From contig NZ_QQAV01000002.1 in the NCBI RefSeq assembly GCF_003350475.1, positions 434,001-498,000 on the forward strand: 64,000 nt of DNA, read 5' to 3'. Below, piece by piece: positions 1 to 9,217 of this stretch. The stretch's first letter is position 1; each line of letters starts with the position of its first letter. This DNA comes from Pseudacidovorax intermedius (GTDB lineage: Bacteria; Pseudomonadota; Gammaproteobacteria; Burkholderiales; Burkholderiaceae_C). The notes below the pieces were generated by a model. It did no database searches. It was not told where the DNA came from and saw only the letters and a program-made list of their open reading frames with translations. Position numbers and translations under genes: made by a program.

Positions 1-693
1 GACGGTCGGATCGCCAGCAGCGATGCGCGAGAAGTCGCGGAAGCCGGGGCCGGCCAGTTCGAGCCAGCGGGCGCCATCGGGTTGCTGCGCGACCGACTGC
101 ATGAAGGCGAAGGCCAGCAGATGGGGCAGATGACTCACCGCCGCCAGGGCGGCATCGTGGCTTGCTGCGCCCATCGTCAGCACGCGGGCGCCGATGCGGC
201 TCCAGACCTCGATGGCGCGCTGCACCTGCTCGGCGCGCGAGCGTTCGGTGGGCGTGAGGATGACATGCCGGCCCACGAACAGCGCGCCTTCGGCATGCTC
301 GACGCCTGCGACTTCCTTGCCGGCGATGGGATGGGCGGGCACGAAGTTGCCGGCTTGGTGCTGCAGCGCGCGAAGGCCGGCCTGCACCACGTCGCCCTTG
401 GTCGAGCCGACGTCCATCAGCAGCGTCTGCTCGCCCAGGCCGTGGCGGATGGCGCTCAGCGTCGACTCCGTCGCGGCCACGGGCACCGCCAGCACCACGA
501 TGTCGGCGCCTGCGACCGCCTGCAGGGCGGAAGGCGCCCCGGTGTCGATCACGCCCAATTGGCGCGCGCGCTCGGTGGTCGAGGGCGACTTGCTGTAGCC
601 GACGACCTGGCGCACCAGCCCCGCCTGGCGCAGCGCCAGAGCAAAGGAGCCGCCGATGAGGCCACAGCCGATCAGGCCGAGTTGCTGGAACAT
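1..693 (-). CDS. tyrA: Prephenate dehydrogenase (partial, C-terminus beyond window)
   Basis: Converts prephenate to 4-hydroxyphenylpyruvate in tyrosine synthesis, in the cytosol. The visible 231 codons start with a Rossmann dinucleotide-binding loop (G9-C-G11-L-I-G14), followed by DVGSTKG (94-100) and HPIAGKE (121-127), which are hallmarks of the TyrA family. The ATG at 693 lies 10 bp after the pheA stop, so the two are probably co-transcribed, in keeping with tyrosine and phenylalanine branches being encoded together. The frame is open to position 1, so the C-terminal dimerisation part is simply outside the window. Whether it uses NAD or NADP, or prefers arogenate, cannot be told from this fragment. 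Confidence 0.93.
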   Translation of the reverse strand, partial: MFQQLGLIGCGLIGGSFALALRQAGLVRQVVGYSKSPSTTERARQLGVIDTGAPSALQAVAGADIVVLAVPVAATESTLSAIRHGLGEQTLLMDVGSTKGDVVQAGLRALQHQAGNFVPAHPIAGKEVAGVEHAEGALFVGRHVILTPTERSRAEQVQRAIEVWSRIGARVLTMGAASHDAALAAVSHLPHLLAFAFMQSVAQQPDGARWLELAGPGFRDFSRIAAGDPTV

Positions 694-703
694 CCTCGAA
701 ATC

Positions 704-1825
704 TCAGGCCTTGACCGGATAGGCGCCGATGATCTTGAAGAAGGCGCACAGGCCGCGCAGTTCGGCCAGGGCGGCGGCCACGTTCGGCTGGCTGGGATGG
801 CCGTCGAGGTCGATGTAGAAGTAGTACTCCCATTGGCCGGTGCGGGCGGGACGCGACTCGAAGCGCGTCATCGAGACCTTGTGCTCCTTCAGCGGCACGA
901 GCAGGTCATGCACCGCACCCGGCTTGTTGGGCACCGAGACGACGAGGCTGGTCATATCGCGCCCCGAGGCCGGCGGCATCGCCAGCGTATGCGGCAGGCA
1001 GATGACGGCGAAGCGCGTGCGGTTGTACGGATCGTCCTGGATGGCGTGGGCGACGATATGGAGGCCGAACTGCGTGGCCGCACGCTCGCCGGCGATTCCG
1101 GCCCAGGCCGGGTTGGTGGCCGCCAGGCGGGCCCCCTCGGCATTGCTGGAGACAGCGCGCCGCTCGGCTTTGGGCAGGTGCTTGGACAGCCAGCCGTGGC
1201 ATTGCGCCAGCGCCTGCGGGTGGGCCATCACGACTTCGATGTCGTCCAGCGAGTTGCGGCTGCACAGCAGGTTGTGACGCACCAGCAGGCTGACCTCGCC
1301 AACCACATGGGCGGGCGAATGCAGGAACAGGTCGAGCGAACGGGCGACGGCGCCCTCGGTGGAGTTCTCCACGCCCACCACGCCGTACTGCGCGCTGCCG
1401 GCGGCCGTGGCGTGGAAGACTTCGTCGAAGGTGGCGCAGTACACCAGGTCGGCCGCACCGCCGAAGTATTCGATGGCGGCTTGTTCGCAGAAGGTGCCTT
1501 CGGGGCCCAGCACCGCCACGCGCTGGGGCGATTCGAGTGCCAGGCAGGCCGACATGATCTCGCGCCAGATGGCTTCGACGTGCGCGCCCTTGAGTGGCCC
1601 GGGGTTGTTGCGCTTGACCTTCTCGATGACCTGCGCGACGCGGTCAGGCCGGAAGTAGGGCGTGCCCTCGCGCTTCTTCACCTCGCCCACCAGTTCGGCC
1701 ACATGGGCGCGCTGGTTCAGCAGGTCGAGCAACTGGGCATCCAGCGCGTCGATGCGCTCGCGCAGGGGCGCAAGGCTGTCGGCGGCGGAGGAAGAAGAGG
1801 GGGGAGGGGATTGGTGAGCGGTCAT
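704..1825 (-). CDS. pheA: Chorismate mutase / prephenate dehydratase (P-protein)
   Basis: Bifunctional enzyme of phenylalanine synthesis: chorismate to prephenate to phenylpyruvate. The 373-residue product has a Ser/Pro-rich leader, an AroQ-type chorismate mutase helix bundle (about 18-100, beginning LAPLRERIDALDAQLLDLL), a prephenate dehydratase domain (about 104-280, with LGPEGTFCEQAA, GVENSTEGAV and the catalytic TRF motif) and a C-terminal ACT domain with the ESRP signature that usually binds phenylalanine for feedback inhibition. The domain order and length are normal for betaproteobacterial P-proteins. It lies 21 bp after serC and 10 bp before tyrA on the same strand, within the gyrA-to-tyrA run. 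Confidence 0.97.
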   Translation of the reverse strand: MTAHQSPPPSSSSAADSLAPLRERIDALDAQLLDLLNQRAHVAELVGEVKKREGTPYFRPDRVAQVIEKVKRNNPGPLKGAHVEAIWREIMSACLALESPQRVAVLGPEGTFCEQAAIEYFGGAADLVYCATFDEVFHATAAGSAQYGVVGVENSTEGAVARSLDLFLHSPAHVVGEVSLLVRHNLLCSRNSLDDIEVVMAHPQALAQCHGWLSKHLPKAERRAVSSNAEGARLAATNPAWAGIAGERAATQFGLHIVAHAIQDDPYNRTRFAVICLPHTLAMPPASGRDMTSLVVSVPNKPGAVHDLLVPLKEHKVSMTRFESRPARTGQWEYYFYIDLDGHPSQPNVAAALAELRGLCAFFKIIGAYPVKA

Positions 1826-1846
1826 CGAGCGGACTCACGCCTGTGT

Positions 1847-2968
1847 TCAGGCGTGCAGGCGCTCGAATTCTCTCATGTAGGACACAAGTGCCTGAACGCC
1901 TTCCAACGGCATGGCGTTGTAGATGCTGGCGCGCATGCCGCCCACGGACTTGTGGCCCTTGAGCTGCAGCAGCCCGGCCGCCTTTGCACCGGTCAGGAAG
2001 GCCTCGTTGCGCGACTCGTCCGCGAGCAGGAAGGGCACGTTCATGCGCGAGCGGCAGGCCGGATCGACCTTGCTCACATAGAAGGCCGATGCGTCGATGA
2101 ACTCGTACAGCAGCGCCGCCTTGGCGATGTTGCGCGCCTCCATGGCTGCAATGCCGGTGAGCTCGCCTTCCTTCTGCTGGAGCAGCCACTGGAAGGTCAG
2201 GCCCGCCATGTAGATGCCCCAGGTCGGCGGCGTGTTGTACATCGAGTCGTTCTCGGCCACGAGTTTGTAGCTGAAGGCGCTCGGGCAGATCGGCAGGGCG
2301 CGGTCGAGCAGGTCCTCGCGCACCACCACCAGCGTCAGCCCGGCGGGGCCGAGGTTCTTCTGGGCACCGCCGAAGGCCAGGCCCACGCGGCTCCAATCCA
2401 CGCTGCGCGATGCGACATGCGAGGAGAAGTCGATGACCAGCGGCGCGTCGCTGCCGAGGGCCTTCAGGTCGGGCAGCTCCTGGAACTCGATGCCGTTGAT
2501 CGTCTCGTTGGAGCACAGGTGCACATAGGCGGCATCCGGGCTCAGCGACCACTGGGCGGCTTCAGGAATCGCCACATGGCCGCCTTCGGCATTGGTGGCG
2601 GCTGTGCGCGTCTTGCAATAACGGCCCGCCTCCTTGAGCGACTTCGTGCTCCAGCTGCCGGTGACCACGAAGTCGACCGTGCCGCCGCGCGAGAGGTTCA
2701 GCGGCACGATGGCGTTCTCGCCCAGCCCACCGCCCTGCATGAACAGGATGCGGAAGTTGGACGGCACGGCCAGCAGTTGACGGAAGTCGGCCTCCGCCTG
2801 CCCGATGATCTCGCCGAACTCCTTGCCGCGATGGCTCATCTCCATCACGCCCATGCCACTGCCGTGCCAGTCGAGCATCTCCGCTGCCGCGCGGGACAGC
2901 ACGGCTTCGGGCATGGCGGCCGGGCCGGCAGAGAAGTTGTAGGGACGGCGTGGGGCGGCGGGTGTCAT
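1847..2968 (-). CDS. serC: Phosphoserine aminotransferase
   Basis: PLP-dependent enzyme that converts 3-phosphohydroxypyruvate to phosphoserine with glutamate; it also serves pyridoxine synthesis in many bacteria. The start ATG at 2968 gives a 373-residue protein beginning [20 protein letters not shown], and the NFSAGPA opening is typical of SerC N-termini; the open frame continues upstream to 3082 but that part is Pro/Ala-rich and overlaps the preceding gene. The PLP lysine is in [10 protein letters not shown] (K204), and HRGKEF near residue 46 is another family motif. It sits between the DUF2059 gene and pheA in a co-directional run, a conserved Burkholderiales order. Confidence 0.97.
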   Translation of the reverse strand: MTPAAPRRPYNFSAGPAAMPEAVLSRAAAEMLDWHGSGMGVMEMSHRGKEFGEIIGQAEADFRQLLAVPSNFRILFMQGGGLGENAIVPLNLSRGGTVDFVVTGSWSTKSLKEAGRYCKTRTAATNAEGGHVAIPEAAQWSLSPDAAYVHLCSNETINGIEFQELPDLKALGSDAPLVIDFSSHVASRSVDWSRVGLAFGGAQKNLGPAGLTLVVVREDLLDRALPICPSAFSYKLVAENDSMYNTPPTWGIYMAGLTFQWLLQQKEGELTGIAAMEARNIAKAALLYEFIDASAFYVSKVDPACRSRMNVPFLLADESRNEAFLTGAKAAGLLQLKGHKSVGGMRASIYNAMPLEGVQALVSYMREFERLHA

Positions 2969-2999
2969 TCGGCGGCGGGCGGAGACGCAGGCGGGGGGG

Positions 3000-3614
3000 T
3001 TACTTCTTGGCGGGGGCCTTGGGTGCGGCGCTGCCGCTGGTGCCGCTGCTGCTTGCACCGTTGCCCTTGGCCGCACCACCATCGGTGGGCGCGCCCAGGG
3101 CCTTGGCGACGTTGGTGTCCAGGGCGCGCAGCTTGGGCTCGACCGACGTGCGGGTCTCGGCCACCAGCTTCTCCGTCAGCGCGTTCTGCAGCTGCGGATT
3201 GAGTTCCTGGTATTTCTTGCTCACCGGTGAGCTGACCCAGGCCACGAGCTGGCGCATCTCTTCTTCATTGAAGTTCTGGTCCAGCACCGGCGTCAGGGCC
3301 GCGGGAGCCAATTGGACGGCCTTGTCGCGCACCAGCGGATAGGCGTCGTCGAAGTACTTCTTCAATTCGGCGTCGGCGGCCTTGCCGGCGGCTTCGCGCT
3401 TGGCCTCGGGCACTTGCGTCTGCAGGTAGCCGGCACCCGCGCGGGCGATCGGCAGGCTCGACTCCTCGACCAGGCCGCGCGCCAGCGCTTCCACGCCCGG
3501 ACGCTGCAGTTCGATGAACTGCTTGATGAGGGCAGCCTTGTCCTGTGCCCAGGCGCCGGAGACGGCTGCGGCGAGCGTGGCGCCGATCAGGGCGGTCTTG
3601 AAGTGTTTGTTCAT
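3000..3614 (-). CDS. DUF2059 domain secreted protein
   Basis: 204-residue protein with a Sec signal peptide ([24 protein letters not shown], cleavage likely after AWA), so probably periplasmic. The body (about 25-170) matches the DUF2059 pattern of short helices, including [20 protein letters not shown]; the last 35 residues are a low-complexity Gly/Ser/Ala/Lys tail. The function of the family is not known. Its ATG overlaps the gyrA stop codon (ATGA, 3611-3614), so its translation is probably coupled to gyrA, and serC follows 31 bp later. The link with gyrase and serine synthesis looks like conserved gene order and not a shared pathway. Confidence 0.88.
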   Translation of the reverse strand: MNKHFKTALIGATLAAAVSGAWAQDKAALIKQFIELQRPGVEALARGLVEESSLPIARAGAGYLQTQVPEAKREAAGKAADAELKKYFDDAYPLVRDKAVQLAPAALTPVLDQNFNEEEMRQLVAWVSSPVSKKYQELNPQLQNALTEKLVAETRTSVEPKLRALDTNVAKALGAPTDGGAAKGNGASSSGTSGSAAPKAPAKK

Positions 3615-6259
3615 TGGGGGTTCTCCTGGGATGGGTTGGCGCTGTCGTCGGCTTCCTCTGCCTCGACGGCGGCGTTGGCGTCGTTCTCGACGATGCGCTG
3701 CAGCCCGCTGAGCTTGGCGCCTTCGTCGAGGTTGATGAGCGTGACACCTTGCGTCGCGCGGCCGAGTTCGCGGATTTCCGATACGCGTGTACGTACCAGC
3801 ACGCCCTTGTCGGTGATGAGCATGATCTCGTCATCCACATGCACCAGCGTGGCGGCCACGACCTTGCCGTTGCGCTCGCTCTGTTGAATCGCGATCATGC
3901 CTTTGGTTCCCCGGCCGTGGCGGGTGTACTCGGTGATGCTGGTGCGCTTGCCGTAACCGTTCTCGGTGGCGGTGAGCACGCTCTGCGTCTCATCCTCGGC
4001 CACCAGCATGGCGATCACGCCCTGGCCGTCCTCCAGCATCATGCCGCGCACGCCGCGGGCATTGCGGCCCATGGGGCGTACGTCGTTCTCGTCGAAGCGC
4101 ACGGCCTTGCCACCATCGGAGAAGAGCATGACGTCGTGCTTGCCGTCCGTCAGGGCCGCGCCGATGAGGTAGTCGCCGTCGTCCAGGTCGACGGCGATGA
4201 TGCCGGCCTTTCGCGGGTTGCTGAATTCGTCGAGCGCCGTCTTCTTGACGGTGCCCATCGACGTGCCCATGAAGATGTAGCGGTCGGACGGGAAGTTGCG
4301 TGTCTCGCCGGTCAGCGGCAGCACCACGGTGATCTTCTCGCCCTCGGCCAGCGGGAACATGTTGACGATCGGTCGGCCGCGCGAATTGCGCGAGCCCGAA
4401 GGCACTTCCCACACCTTGAGCCAGTAAAGCCGCCCGCGGTTGGAGAAGCAGAGGATGTAGTCGTGCGTGTTCGCAATGAAGAGCTGGTCGATCCAGTCGT
4501 CTTCCTTGGTCGCGGCGGCCTGCTTGCCACGTCCGCCTCGCTTCTGTGCCCGGTACTCGGAGAGCGGCTGGCTCTTGATGTAGCCGCTGTGCGAGAGCGT
4601 GACCACCATGTCGGTGGGCGTGATCAGGTCTTCGGTGGAGAGGTCCTGCGCGCTGTATTCGATCTCGCTGCGGCGCGCGCCCAGCTTGGTCTGGCCGAAC
4701 TCCTGCCGCAGGGCGCCGAGTTCCTCGCCGATGATGACCGACACGCGCTCGGGCTTGGACAGGATGTCGAGCAGATCGTCGATCTCCGCCATCACTTCCT
4801 TGTACTCGGCGACGATCTTGTCCTGCTCCAGGCCGGTCAGGCGCTGCAGGCGCATCTGCAGGATTTCCTGGGCCTGCGTCTCGGAAAGGCGGTAGAGGCC
4901 GTCGCCCATCAGGCCGTAGATGCGCTCCAGGCCTTCGGGCCGGTAGTCGTCAGCGTTGATGGTGCCGCCGTCGGCGCGCGCGCGGGTGAGCATCTCGCGC
5001 ACCAGCTTGCTGTCCCACGAGCGGGTCATCAGCTCGGCCTTGGCCACCGGCGGCGTGGGCGACTCGCGGATGATGCGGATGAACTCGTCGATGTTCGCCA
5101 GCGCGACGGCCAGGCCTTCGAGCACGTGGCCGCGCTCGCGTGCCTTGCGCAGGTTGAACACCGTGCGCCGCGTCACCACCTCGCGGCGGTGCTGCAGAAA
5201 GACCTGCACCAGATCCTTCAGGTTGCACAGCTTGGGCTGGCCATCCACCAGGGCCACCATGTTGATGCCGAAGGTGTCTTGCAGCTGCGTCTGCTTGTAG
5301 AGGTTGTTGAGCACGACCTCGGGCACTTCGCCGCGCTTGAGCTCGATCACCAGGCGCATGCCCGACTTGTCGGACTCGTCCTGGATGTGGCTGATGCCCT
5401 CGAGCTTCTTCTCGTGCACCAGCTCGGCCATGCGCTCCTGCAGCGTCTTCTTGTTCACCTGGTAGGGCAACTCGTCGACGATGATGGCCTGGCGCTGGCC
5501 GCGGTCGATGTCCTCGAAGTGGCACTTGGCCCGCATCACGACCTTGCCGCGGCCGGTGCGATAGCCTTCCTTGACGCCGTTGATGCCGTAGATGATGCCG
5601 GCCGTCGGGAAGTCGGGTGCCGGCACGATCTCCATCAGGTCGTCGATGCTGGCGTCAGGGTGGCGAAGCAGATGCAGGCAGGCGTCCACCACCTCGTTCA
5701 GGTTGTGGGGGGGGATGTTGGTGGCCATGCCCACCGCAATGCCGCCGGAGCCATTGACCAGCAGGTTGGGCAGGCGGCTGGGTAATACCAACGGTTCTTT
5801 TTCGCTGCCGTCGTAATTGGGGCCGAAATCGACGGTTTCCTTGTCGATATCCGCCAGCATTTCATGGGCGATTTTCGCAAGGCGAATTTCGGTATATCGC
5901 ATGGCAGCCGCACTGTCGCCATCGACCGAGCCGAAATTGCCCTGGCCGTCGACGAGCATGTGGCGCATGGAGAAATCCTGCGCCAGCCGCACGATCGTGT
6001 CGTAGACCGACTGGTCGCCGTGCGGGTGGTACTTGCCGATGACATCGCCCACGATACGGGCCGACTTCTTGTAGGGCCGGTTCCAGTCGTTGTTGAGCTC
6101 GTGCATCGCGTACAACACACGCCTGTGCACGGGCTTGAGGCCATCCCGGGCGTCGGGCAGGGCGCGCCCGACGATCACGCTCATCGCGTAATCGAGATAG
6201 CTGCGCCGCATCTCCTCCTCGAGGCTGATGGGCAGGGTTTCCTTGGCGAACGATGTCAT
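3611..6259 (-). CDS. gyrA: DNA gyrase subunit A
   Basis: Breaks and rejoins DNA during negative supercoiling, in an A2B2 complex with GyrB. The 882-residue protein has the breakage-reunion domain at the N-terminus with catalytic tyrosine Y122 ([15 protein letters not shown]) and a C-terminal beta-pinwheel of six DNA-wrapping blades, with the GyrA-box-like QKRGGRGKQ near residue 560, which distinguishes it from ParC. In the quinolone-resistance region the sequence is [13 protein letters not shown]: residue 83 is Gln where E. coli has Ser, while Asp87 is kept. This may be a lineage trait. It is the first gene of the leftward gyrA–DUF2059–serC–pheA–tyrA run. Confidence 0.98.
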   Translation of the reverse strand: MTSFAKETLPISLEEEMRRSYLDYAMSVIVGRALPDARDGLKPVHRRVLYAMHELNNDWNRPYKKSARIVGDVIGKYHPHGDQSVYDTIVRLAQDFSMRHMLVDGQGNFGSVDGDSAAAMRYTEIRLAKIAHEMLADIDKETVDFGPNYDGSEKEPLVLPSRLPNLLVNGSGGIAVGMATNIPPHNLNEVVDACLHLLRHPDASIDDLMEIVPAPDFPTAGIIYGINGVKEGYRTGRGKVVMRAKCHFEDIDRGQRQAIIVDELPYQVNKKTLQERMAELVHEKKLEGISHIQDESDKSGMRLVIELKRGEVPEVVLNNLYKQTQLQDTFGINMVALVDGQPKLCNLKDLVQVFLQHRREVVTRRTVFNLRKARERGHVLEGLAVALANIDEFIRIIRESPTPPVAKAELMTRSWDSKLVREMLTRARADGGTINADDYRPEGLERIYGLMGDGLYRLSETQAQEILQMRLQRLTGLEQDKIVAEYKEVMAEIDDLLDILSKPERVSVIIGEELGALRQEFGQTKLGARRSEIEYSAQDLSTEDLITPTDMVVTLSHSGYIKSQPLSEYRAQKRGGRGKQAAATKEDDWIDQLFIANTHDYILCFSNRGRLYWLKVWEVPSGSRNSRGRPIVNMFPLAEGEKITVVLPLTGETRNFPSDRYIFMGTSMGTVKKTALDEFSNPRKAGIIAVDLDDGDYLIGAALTDGKHDVMLFSDGGKAVRFDENDVRPMGRNARGVRGMMLEDGQGVIAMLVAEDETQSVLTATENGYGKRTSITEYTRHGRGTKGMIAIQQSERNGKVVAATLVHVDDEIMLITDKGVLVRTRVSEIRELGRATQGVTLINLDEGAKLSGLQRIVENDANAAVEAEEADDSANPSQENPQ

Positions 6260-6490
6260 GAGGGCGGCAGCGGGTCGGCGGGCGAAACGGCGGATTTTAC
6301 GTCGCCCGCGGTGTCGCGAGACAGCAACACAAGTGCGGCTTTCCGTTGCAGTCCTACGCCGGCCGGGGCGGGCGCGCCCGGTTTGAGAAAGACCCTATGG
6401 CACAATGAACTCCAGCGTTTTGGGTGGTGGTCACTTGAGACGTCCTTGTTTCGCGGCTGCGGCTGCGGCTTTTTCCCCAAGAGGAGAACC
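6260..6490. promoter_or_regulatory. Divergent intergenic region gyrA / OmpA-like gene
   Basis: This 231-bp space must hold the promoters of gyrA (leftward) and the OmpA-like gene (rightward). For the rightward gene the best visible candidate is an extended -10, TGGCACAAT, at 6398-6406, about 85 bp before the ATG; no good -35 is seen at normal spacing. A GAGGAGAA ribosome binding site lies directly before the ATG at 6491. I see no clear sigma-70 promoter for gyrA by eye. Confidence 0.35.
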
Positions 6491-7150
6491 ATGAAGAAAC
6501 TGAATAAAGTGGCGATGATGTTTGCAGTCGCTGCGCTCGCCACGGCCGCCGGCGCGCAGACCAAGGTCACCGCCGCGAACGGTGGTCCCGTGATCGACAA
6601 CTGGCAGAACGGTACGGGCGAGCTGGTCTGGAAGAACGGCACCAACGAACTCTGCTGGCGCGATGCCAACTGGACCCCCGCCACGGCCGCCGTGGGTTGC
6701 GATGGCGCTCTGGTTACCGCTGCCCCGGCTCCCGTTGCTGCGCCCCCGGCCGCCGTGACGCCGCCCGCGCCGCCCGCACCGCCGGCCGTCGCCGCTTCGA
6801 AGGTCACCTTCGCTGCCGACGCCTTCTTCGACTTCGACAAGTCGGTCCTGAAGCCGGAAGGCCGCGCCAAGCTGGACGATCTGGTCTCCAAGATCAAGGG
6901 TATCAACCTGGAAGTCATCATCGCCGTGGGTCACACCGACTCCATCGGCACCGATGCGTACAACCAGAAGCTGTCGGTCCGCCGTGCCGAAGCCGTGAAG
7001 GCCTATCTGGTCTCCAAGGGCATCGAGCGCAACCGCGTGTACACCGAAGGCAAGGGCGAGAAGCAGCCCGTCGCCGACAACCGTACCAAGGAAGGCCGCG
7101 CCAAGAACCGTCGCGTGGAAATCGAAGTGGTCGGCACCCGCGCCAACTGA
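6491..7150 (+). CDS. OmpA-family peptidoglycan-associated protein
   Basis: 219-residue envelope protein. The ATG at 6491 follows a strong GAGGAG site; the frame is open much further upstream but that part has no signal peptide. Residues 1-22 are a Sec signal peptide (ending TAAGAQ), residues about 25-75 a short Cys-containing N-terminal region (WKNGTNELCWRDANW, with a second Cys in VGCDGA), then a Pro/Ala linker (about 77-100) and a C-terminal OmpA domain with FFDFDKSVL and GHTDSIG...LSVRRAEAV, which binds peptidoglycan. There is no eight-strand barrel, so it is not a classical OmpA porin; it is the short Burkholderiales type. A strong terminator follows at 7168. Confidence 0.92.
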   Translation: MKKLNKVAMMFAVAALATAAGAQTKVTAANGGPVIDNWQNGTGELVWKNGTNELCWRDANWTPATAAVGCDGALVTAAPAPVAAPPAAVTPPAPPAPPAVAASKVTFAADAFFDFDKSVLKPEGRAKLDDLVSKIKGINLEVIIAVGHTDSIGTDAYNQKLSVRRAEAVKAYLVSKGIERNRVYTEGKGEKQPVADNRTKEGRAKNRRVEIEVVGTRAN

Positions 7151-7167
7151 TTTCGATCAGCCCGCTG

Positions 7168-7194
7168 AAAACCCCGCCTCGGCGGGGTTTTTTT
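7168..7194 (+). terminator. Rho-independent terminator after OmpA-like gene
   Basis: Perfect 7-bp GC stem CCCCGCC-TC-GGCGGGG (7172-7187) flanked by AAAA and followed by seven T, 18 bp after the stop codon. It should insulate the OmpA-like gene from ubiG, which starts at 7250. Confidence 0.93.
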
Positions 7195-7249
7195 ATGGCC
7201 ATTCCTCGTATCCGGCCGATGGCTTCGACCCGAACTCCATAATTCAACG

Positions 7250-7978
7250 ATGACGGCAACTCATCCCAACGCAGATCCGGCCGAACTGGCCAAATTTTCT
7301 GAACTGGCCCACCGCTGGTGGGATGCGGACAGCGAATTCCGCCCCTTGCACGAGATCAATCCGCTGCGGCTCGAATGGATCGAGGGGCAGGTGTCTCTTG
7401 CGGGCAAGCGCGTGCTGGACGTGGGCTGTGGTGGCGGCATCCTCTCGGATGCCATGGCGCGTCGCGGGGCCGACGTCCTGGGCATCGATCTCGCGGGCAA
7501 GGCGCTCAAGGTCGCGCAATTGCACACCCTCGATGCAGGCACCCAGGGCGTGCGCTATCGCGAGGTGGCGGTGGAGGCGCTGGCCGAAGAGGCTCCCGGC
7601 AGCTTTGATGTCGTCACCTGCATGGAAATGCTGGAACATGTGCCGAAGCCGGCTTCAGTGGTGCAGGCCTGCGCCAAGCTGGTCAAGCCTGGTGGATGGG
7701 TGTTCTTTTCCACCATCAATCGCAATGCCAAGGCATTCATGCTGGCGATCGTGGGTGCGGAGTACGTGCTGAACATGCTGCCGCGGGGAACCCATGAGTA
7801 CGCCAAGCTGATCCGGCCGGCGGAGCTTGCAGCACACTGCCGGGCGGCATCGCTGACGGTCGATCACTCGCGGGGGCTCCAATACAACCCGTTGACCCGC
7901 CGTTACTGGCTCGACGACGACGTGAGTGTCAACTACATGCTGGCAACGCGGCGCGCGGTCGAGGCGGCCGGCGCATGA
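7250..7978 (+). CDS. ubiG: Ubiquinone biosynthesis O-methyltransferase
   Basis: S-adenosylmethionine-dependent enzyme that methylates two hydroxyl groups during ubiquinone synthesis. The 242-residue product starts with the UbiG-typical FSELAHRWWDADSEFRPLHEINPLRLEWI and then has motif I VLDVGCGGGILSDAMA, motif II with IDLA, and TCMEMLEHVPKP. Length and motifs are normal for the family. The stop overlaps the start of gph (ATGA, 7975-7978), a pairing common in betaproteobacteria, so the two are translated together. Confidence 0.97.
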   Translation: MTATHPNADPAELAKFSELAHRWWDADSEFRPLHEINPLRLEWIEGQVSLAGKRVLDVGCGGGILSDAMARRGADVLGIDLAGKALKVAQLHTLDAGTQGVRYREVAVEALAEEAPGSFDVVTCMEMLEHVPKPASVVQACAKLVKPGGWVFFSTINRNAKAFMLAIVGAEYVLNMLPRGTHEYAKLIRPAELAAHCRAASLTVDHSRGLQYNPLTRRYWLDDDVSVNYMLATRRAVEAAGA

Positions 7979-8652
7979 GCAAAGTGCCGTGGGCGGACAT
8001 TCAGGCGGTCCTGTTCGATCTCGACGGCACCCTCGTCGACAGCGCGCCCGAACTGGGCGCGGCCGCTGATCGGATGCGGGTCGAACGGGGCATGGCGTCG
8101 CTGCCGCTGAGCGCGTACCGGTCCATGGCTGGCGCCGGTGCGCGGGGCATGCTGGGTGTGGCATTCGGGTTGCGACCCGAGGACGCGCAGTTCCCTGAAC
8201 TTAGGGAGGAGTTCTTCAAGAACTATGAAGCGCTCATGCTCGATGGCACCCATGCCTTCGAGGGCGTCGAAGCACTCATCGCCCAACTCGGCGCTCGTCG
8301 CTTGCCCTGGGGTGTGGTCACCAACAAGGCCAGCCGCTTCACGGTGCCACTGACTGGGAGCATGCCGTTGTTCCGCACAGCACAGGCGATCATCAGCGGC
8401 GACACCACGGCGCATTCGAAGCCTCATCCGGCGCCGTTGCTCGAGGCGGCACGACGCATGCGCGTCGACCCGGCCCGCTGTGTCTATGTGGGGGACGATC
8501 AGCGAGACATCGTCGCAGGTCGGGCCGCTGGCATGAAGACGGTTGCCGTTGCCTACGGCTACCTTGGCGCGGAGGCCGATGTCACCCTTTGGGAGGCGGA
8601 TGCGGTGATTTCTTTGCCCCTCGACCTCTTGCAATGGTTGCCGTCGGCCTAA
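7975..8652 (+). CDS. gph: Phosphoglycolate phosphatase (HAD family)
   Basis: HAD-superfamily hydrolase, 225 residues, predicted to dephosphorylate 2-phosphoglycolate. The nucleophile motif is FDLDGTLVDSAPEL near residue 16; VVTNK is motif II, and the acidic GDDQRDIVAGRAAGM is motif IV; the cap domain is the short helical type between them. It overlaps ubiG by 4 bp. Substrate assignment rests on the conserved ubiG-gph pairing, since HAD phosphatases of this clade are hard to tell apart by motifs alone. The stop codon lies inside the likely -10 region of the tmRNA gene. Confidence 0.9.
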   Translation: MSKVPWADIQAVLFDLDGTLVDSAPELGAAADRMRVERGMASLPLSAYRSMAGAGARGMLGVAFGLRPEDAQFPELREEFFKNYEALMLDGTHAFEGVEALIAQLGARRLPWGVVTNKASRFTVPLTGSMPLFRTAQAIISGDTTAHSKPHPAPLLEAARRMRVDPARCVYVGDDQRDIVAGRAAGMKTVAVAYGYLGAEADVTLWEADAVISLPLDLLQWLPSA

Positions 8653-8655
8653 AAT
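8629..8655 (+). promoter_or_regulatory. Candidate promoter of ssrA
   Basis: TTGCAA (8629-8634) and TAAAAT (8650-8655) are spaced 15 bp apart and end 10 bp before the tmRNA 5' end. The elements overlap the last codons and the stop of gph. Spacing is shorter than ideal, so this is a candidate only. Confidence 0.5.
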
Positions 8656-8665
8656 GAATGGTTCT

Positions 8666-9051
8666 GGGGCTGCATTGGTTTCGACGTGGGTTCGGGACCG
8701 CAGTGGTGCATGTCGAGCTGAATGTGCTCGTAAAACAGATTCAAACAAACTAACTGCAAACGACGAACGTTTCGCACTCGCAGCCTAATCGCTGCGAGCC
8801 TTGCAACAGTCGGCCGATGGGCTGGGCAAGGGGGCGTTAGAGCAATCTGACGCCTCCCGGCTGCAAGGTTAATCACATTGGCTGGCAGCGGTCCGGGTAC
8901 CTTGGGCCGTTGCGAGATCGAAGGGTGCTGGCTGCCGGCAAAGCGTGCGTCTGCGCGTTGCCGGTGGCGAGATCCAAAACAGAGCGCTAAACATGTAGAT
9001 CTGCGCGGCGAAGGCTTGCGGACGGGGGTTCAAATCCCCCCAGCTCCACCA
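8666..9051 (+). ncRNA. ssrA: Transfer-messenger RNA (tmRNA)
   Basis: Rescues stalled ribosomes by acting as tRNA-Ala and then as a short mRNA, tagging the nascent peptide for degradation. The 5' end GGGGCTG pairs with CAGCTCC next to the encoded 3' ACCA (9041-9051), forming the alanine acceptor stem, and the T-arm GGGGGTTCAAATCCCCC is clear. The tag reading frame runs from resume codon GCA at 8756 to TAA at 8786-8788 and encodes ANDERFALAA, the usual betaproteobacterial tag. The gene is one piece, about 386 nt, not a permuted two-piece form. The 5' end is set by pairing with the 3' end and could shift by a base. Confidence 0.97.
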
Positions 9052-9169
9052 CACATCAGCGTTGCTATCGCCAACGCCCTCCGCGCCCGGACTGCGAGCC
9101 AGATCCGGGCTCTTTTCTTTGACGCCTGCCTTGCCGCAGCCTGTGGGACAGAGCGCTCGGCGAGCCCAC

Positions 9170-9195
9170 AAAAAAGCCCGGCGGAGCCGGGCTTT
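9170..9195 (-). terminator. Terminator between ssrA and small secreted protein
   Basis: Perfect 10-bp stem AAAGCCCGGC-GGA-GCCGGGCTTT. Read leftward it ends in a run of T (complement of the A-run at 9170-9175), fitting termination of the small gene that stops at 9218. Read rightward the T-tract is only three long, so it is a weaker terminator for ssrA. Confidence 0.85.
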
Positions 9196-9217
9196 CGTGC
9201 ATGCGCTGATGCAGCGT

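Noticed and set aside
656-3202. A long rightward open frame of 848 codons opposite pheA and serC
   Set aside because: It is antisense to well-supported genes. High-GC codon use leaves the reverse frames open, and its product is rich in Arg, Gly, His and Val with no recognisable domain.
3614-5785. A rightward open frame of 723 codons opposite gyrA
   Set aside because: Antisense shadow of gyrA. The product is His/Ala/Val-rich with no recognisable motif and no ribosome site.
5864-6490. N-terminal extension of the OmpA-like protein by 209 residues
   Set aside because: The extension runs antisense to the gyrA start and would bury the signal peptide. The ATG at 6491 has a strong ribosome site.
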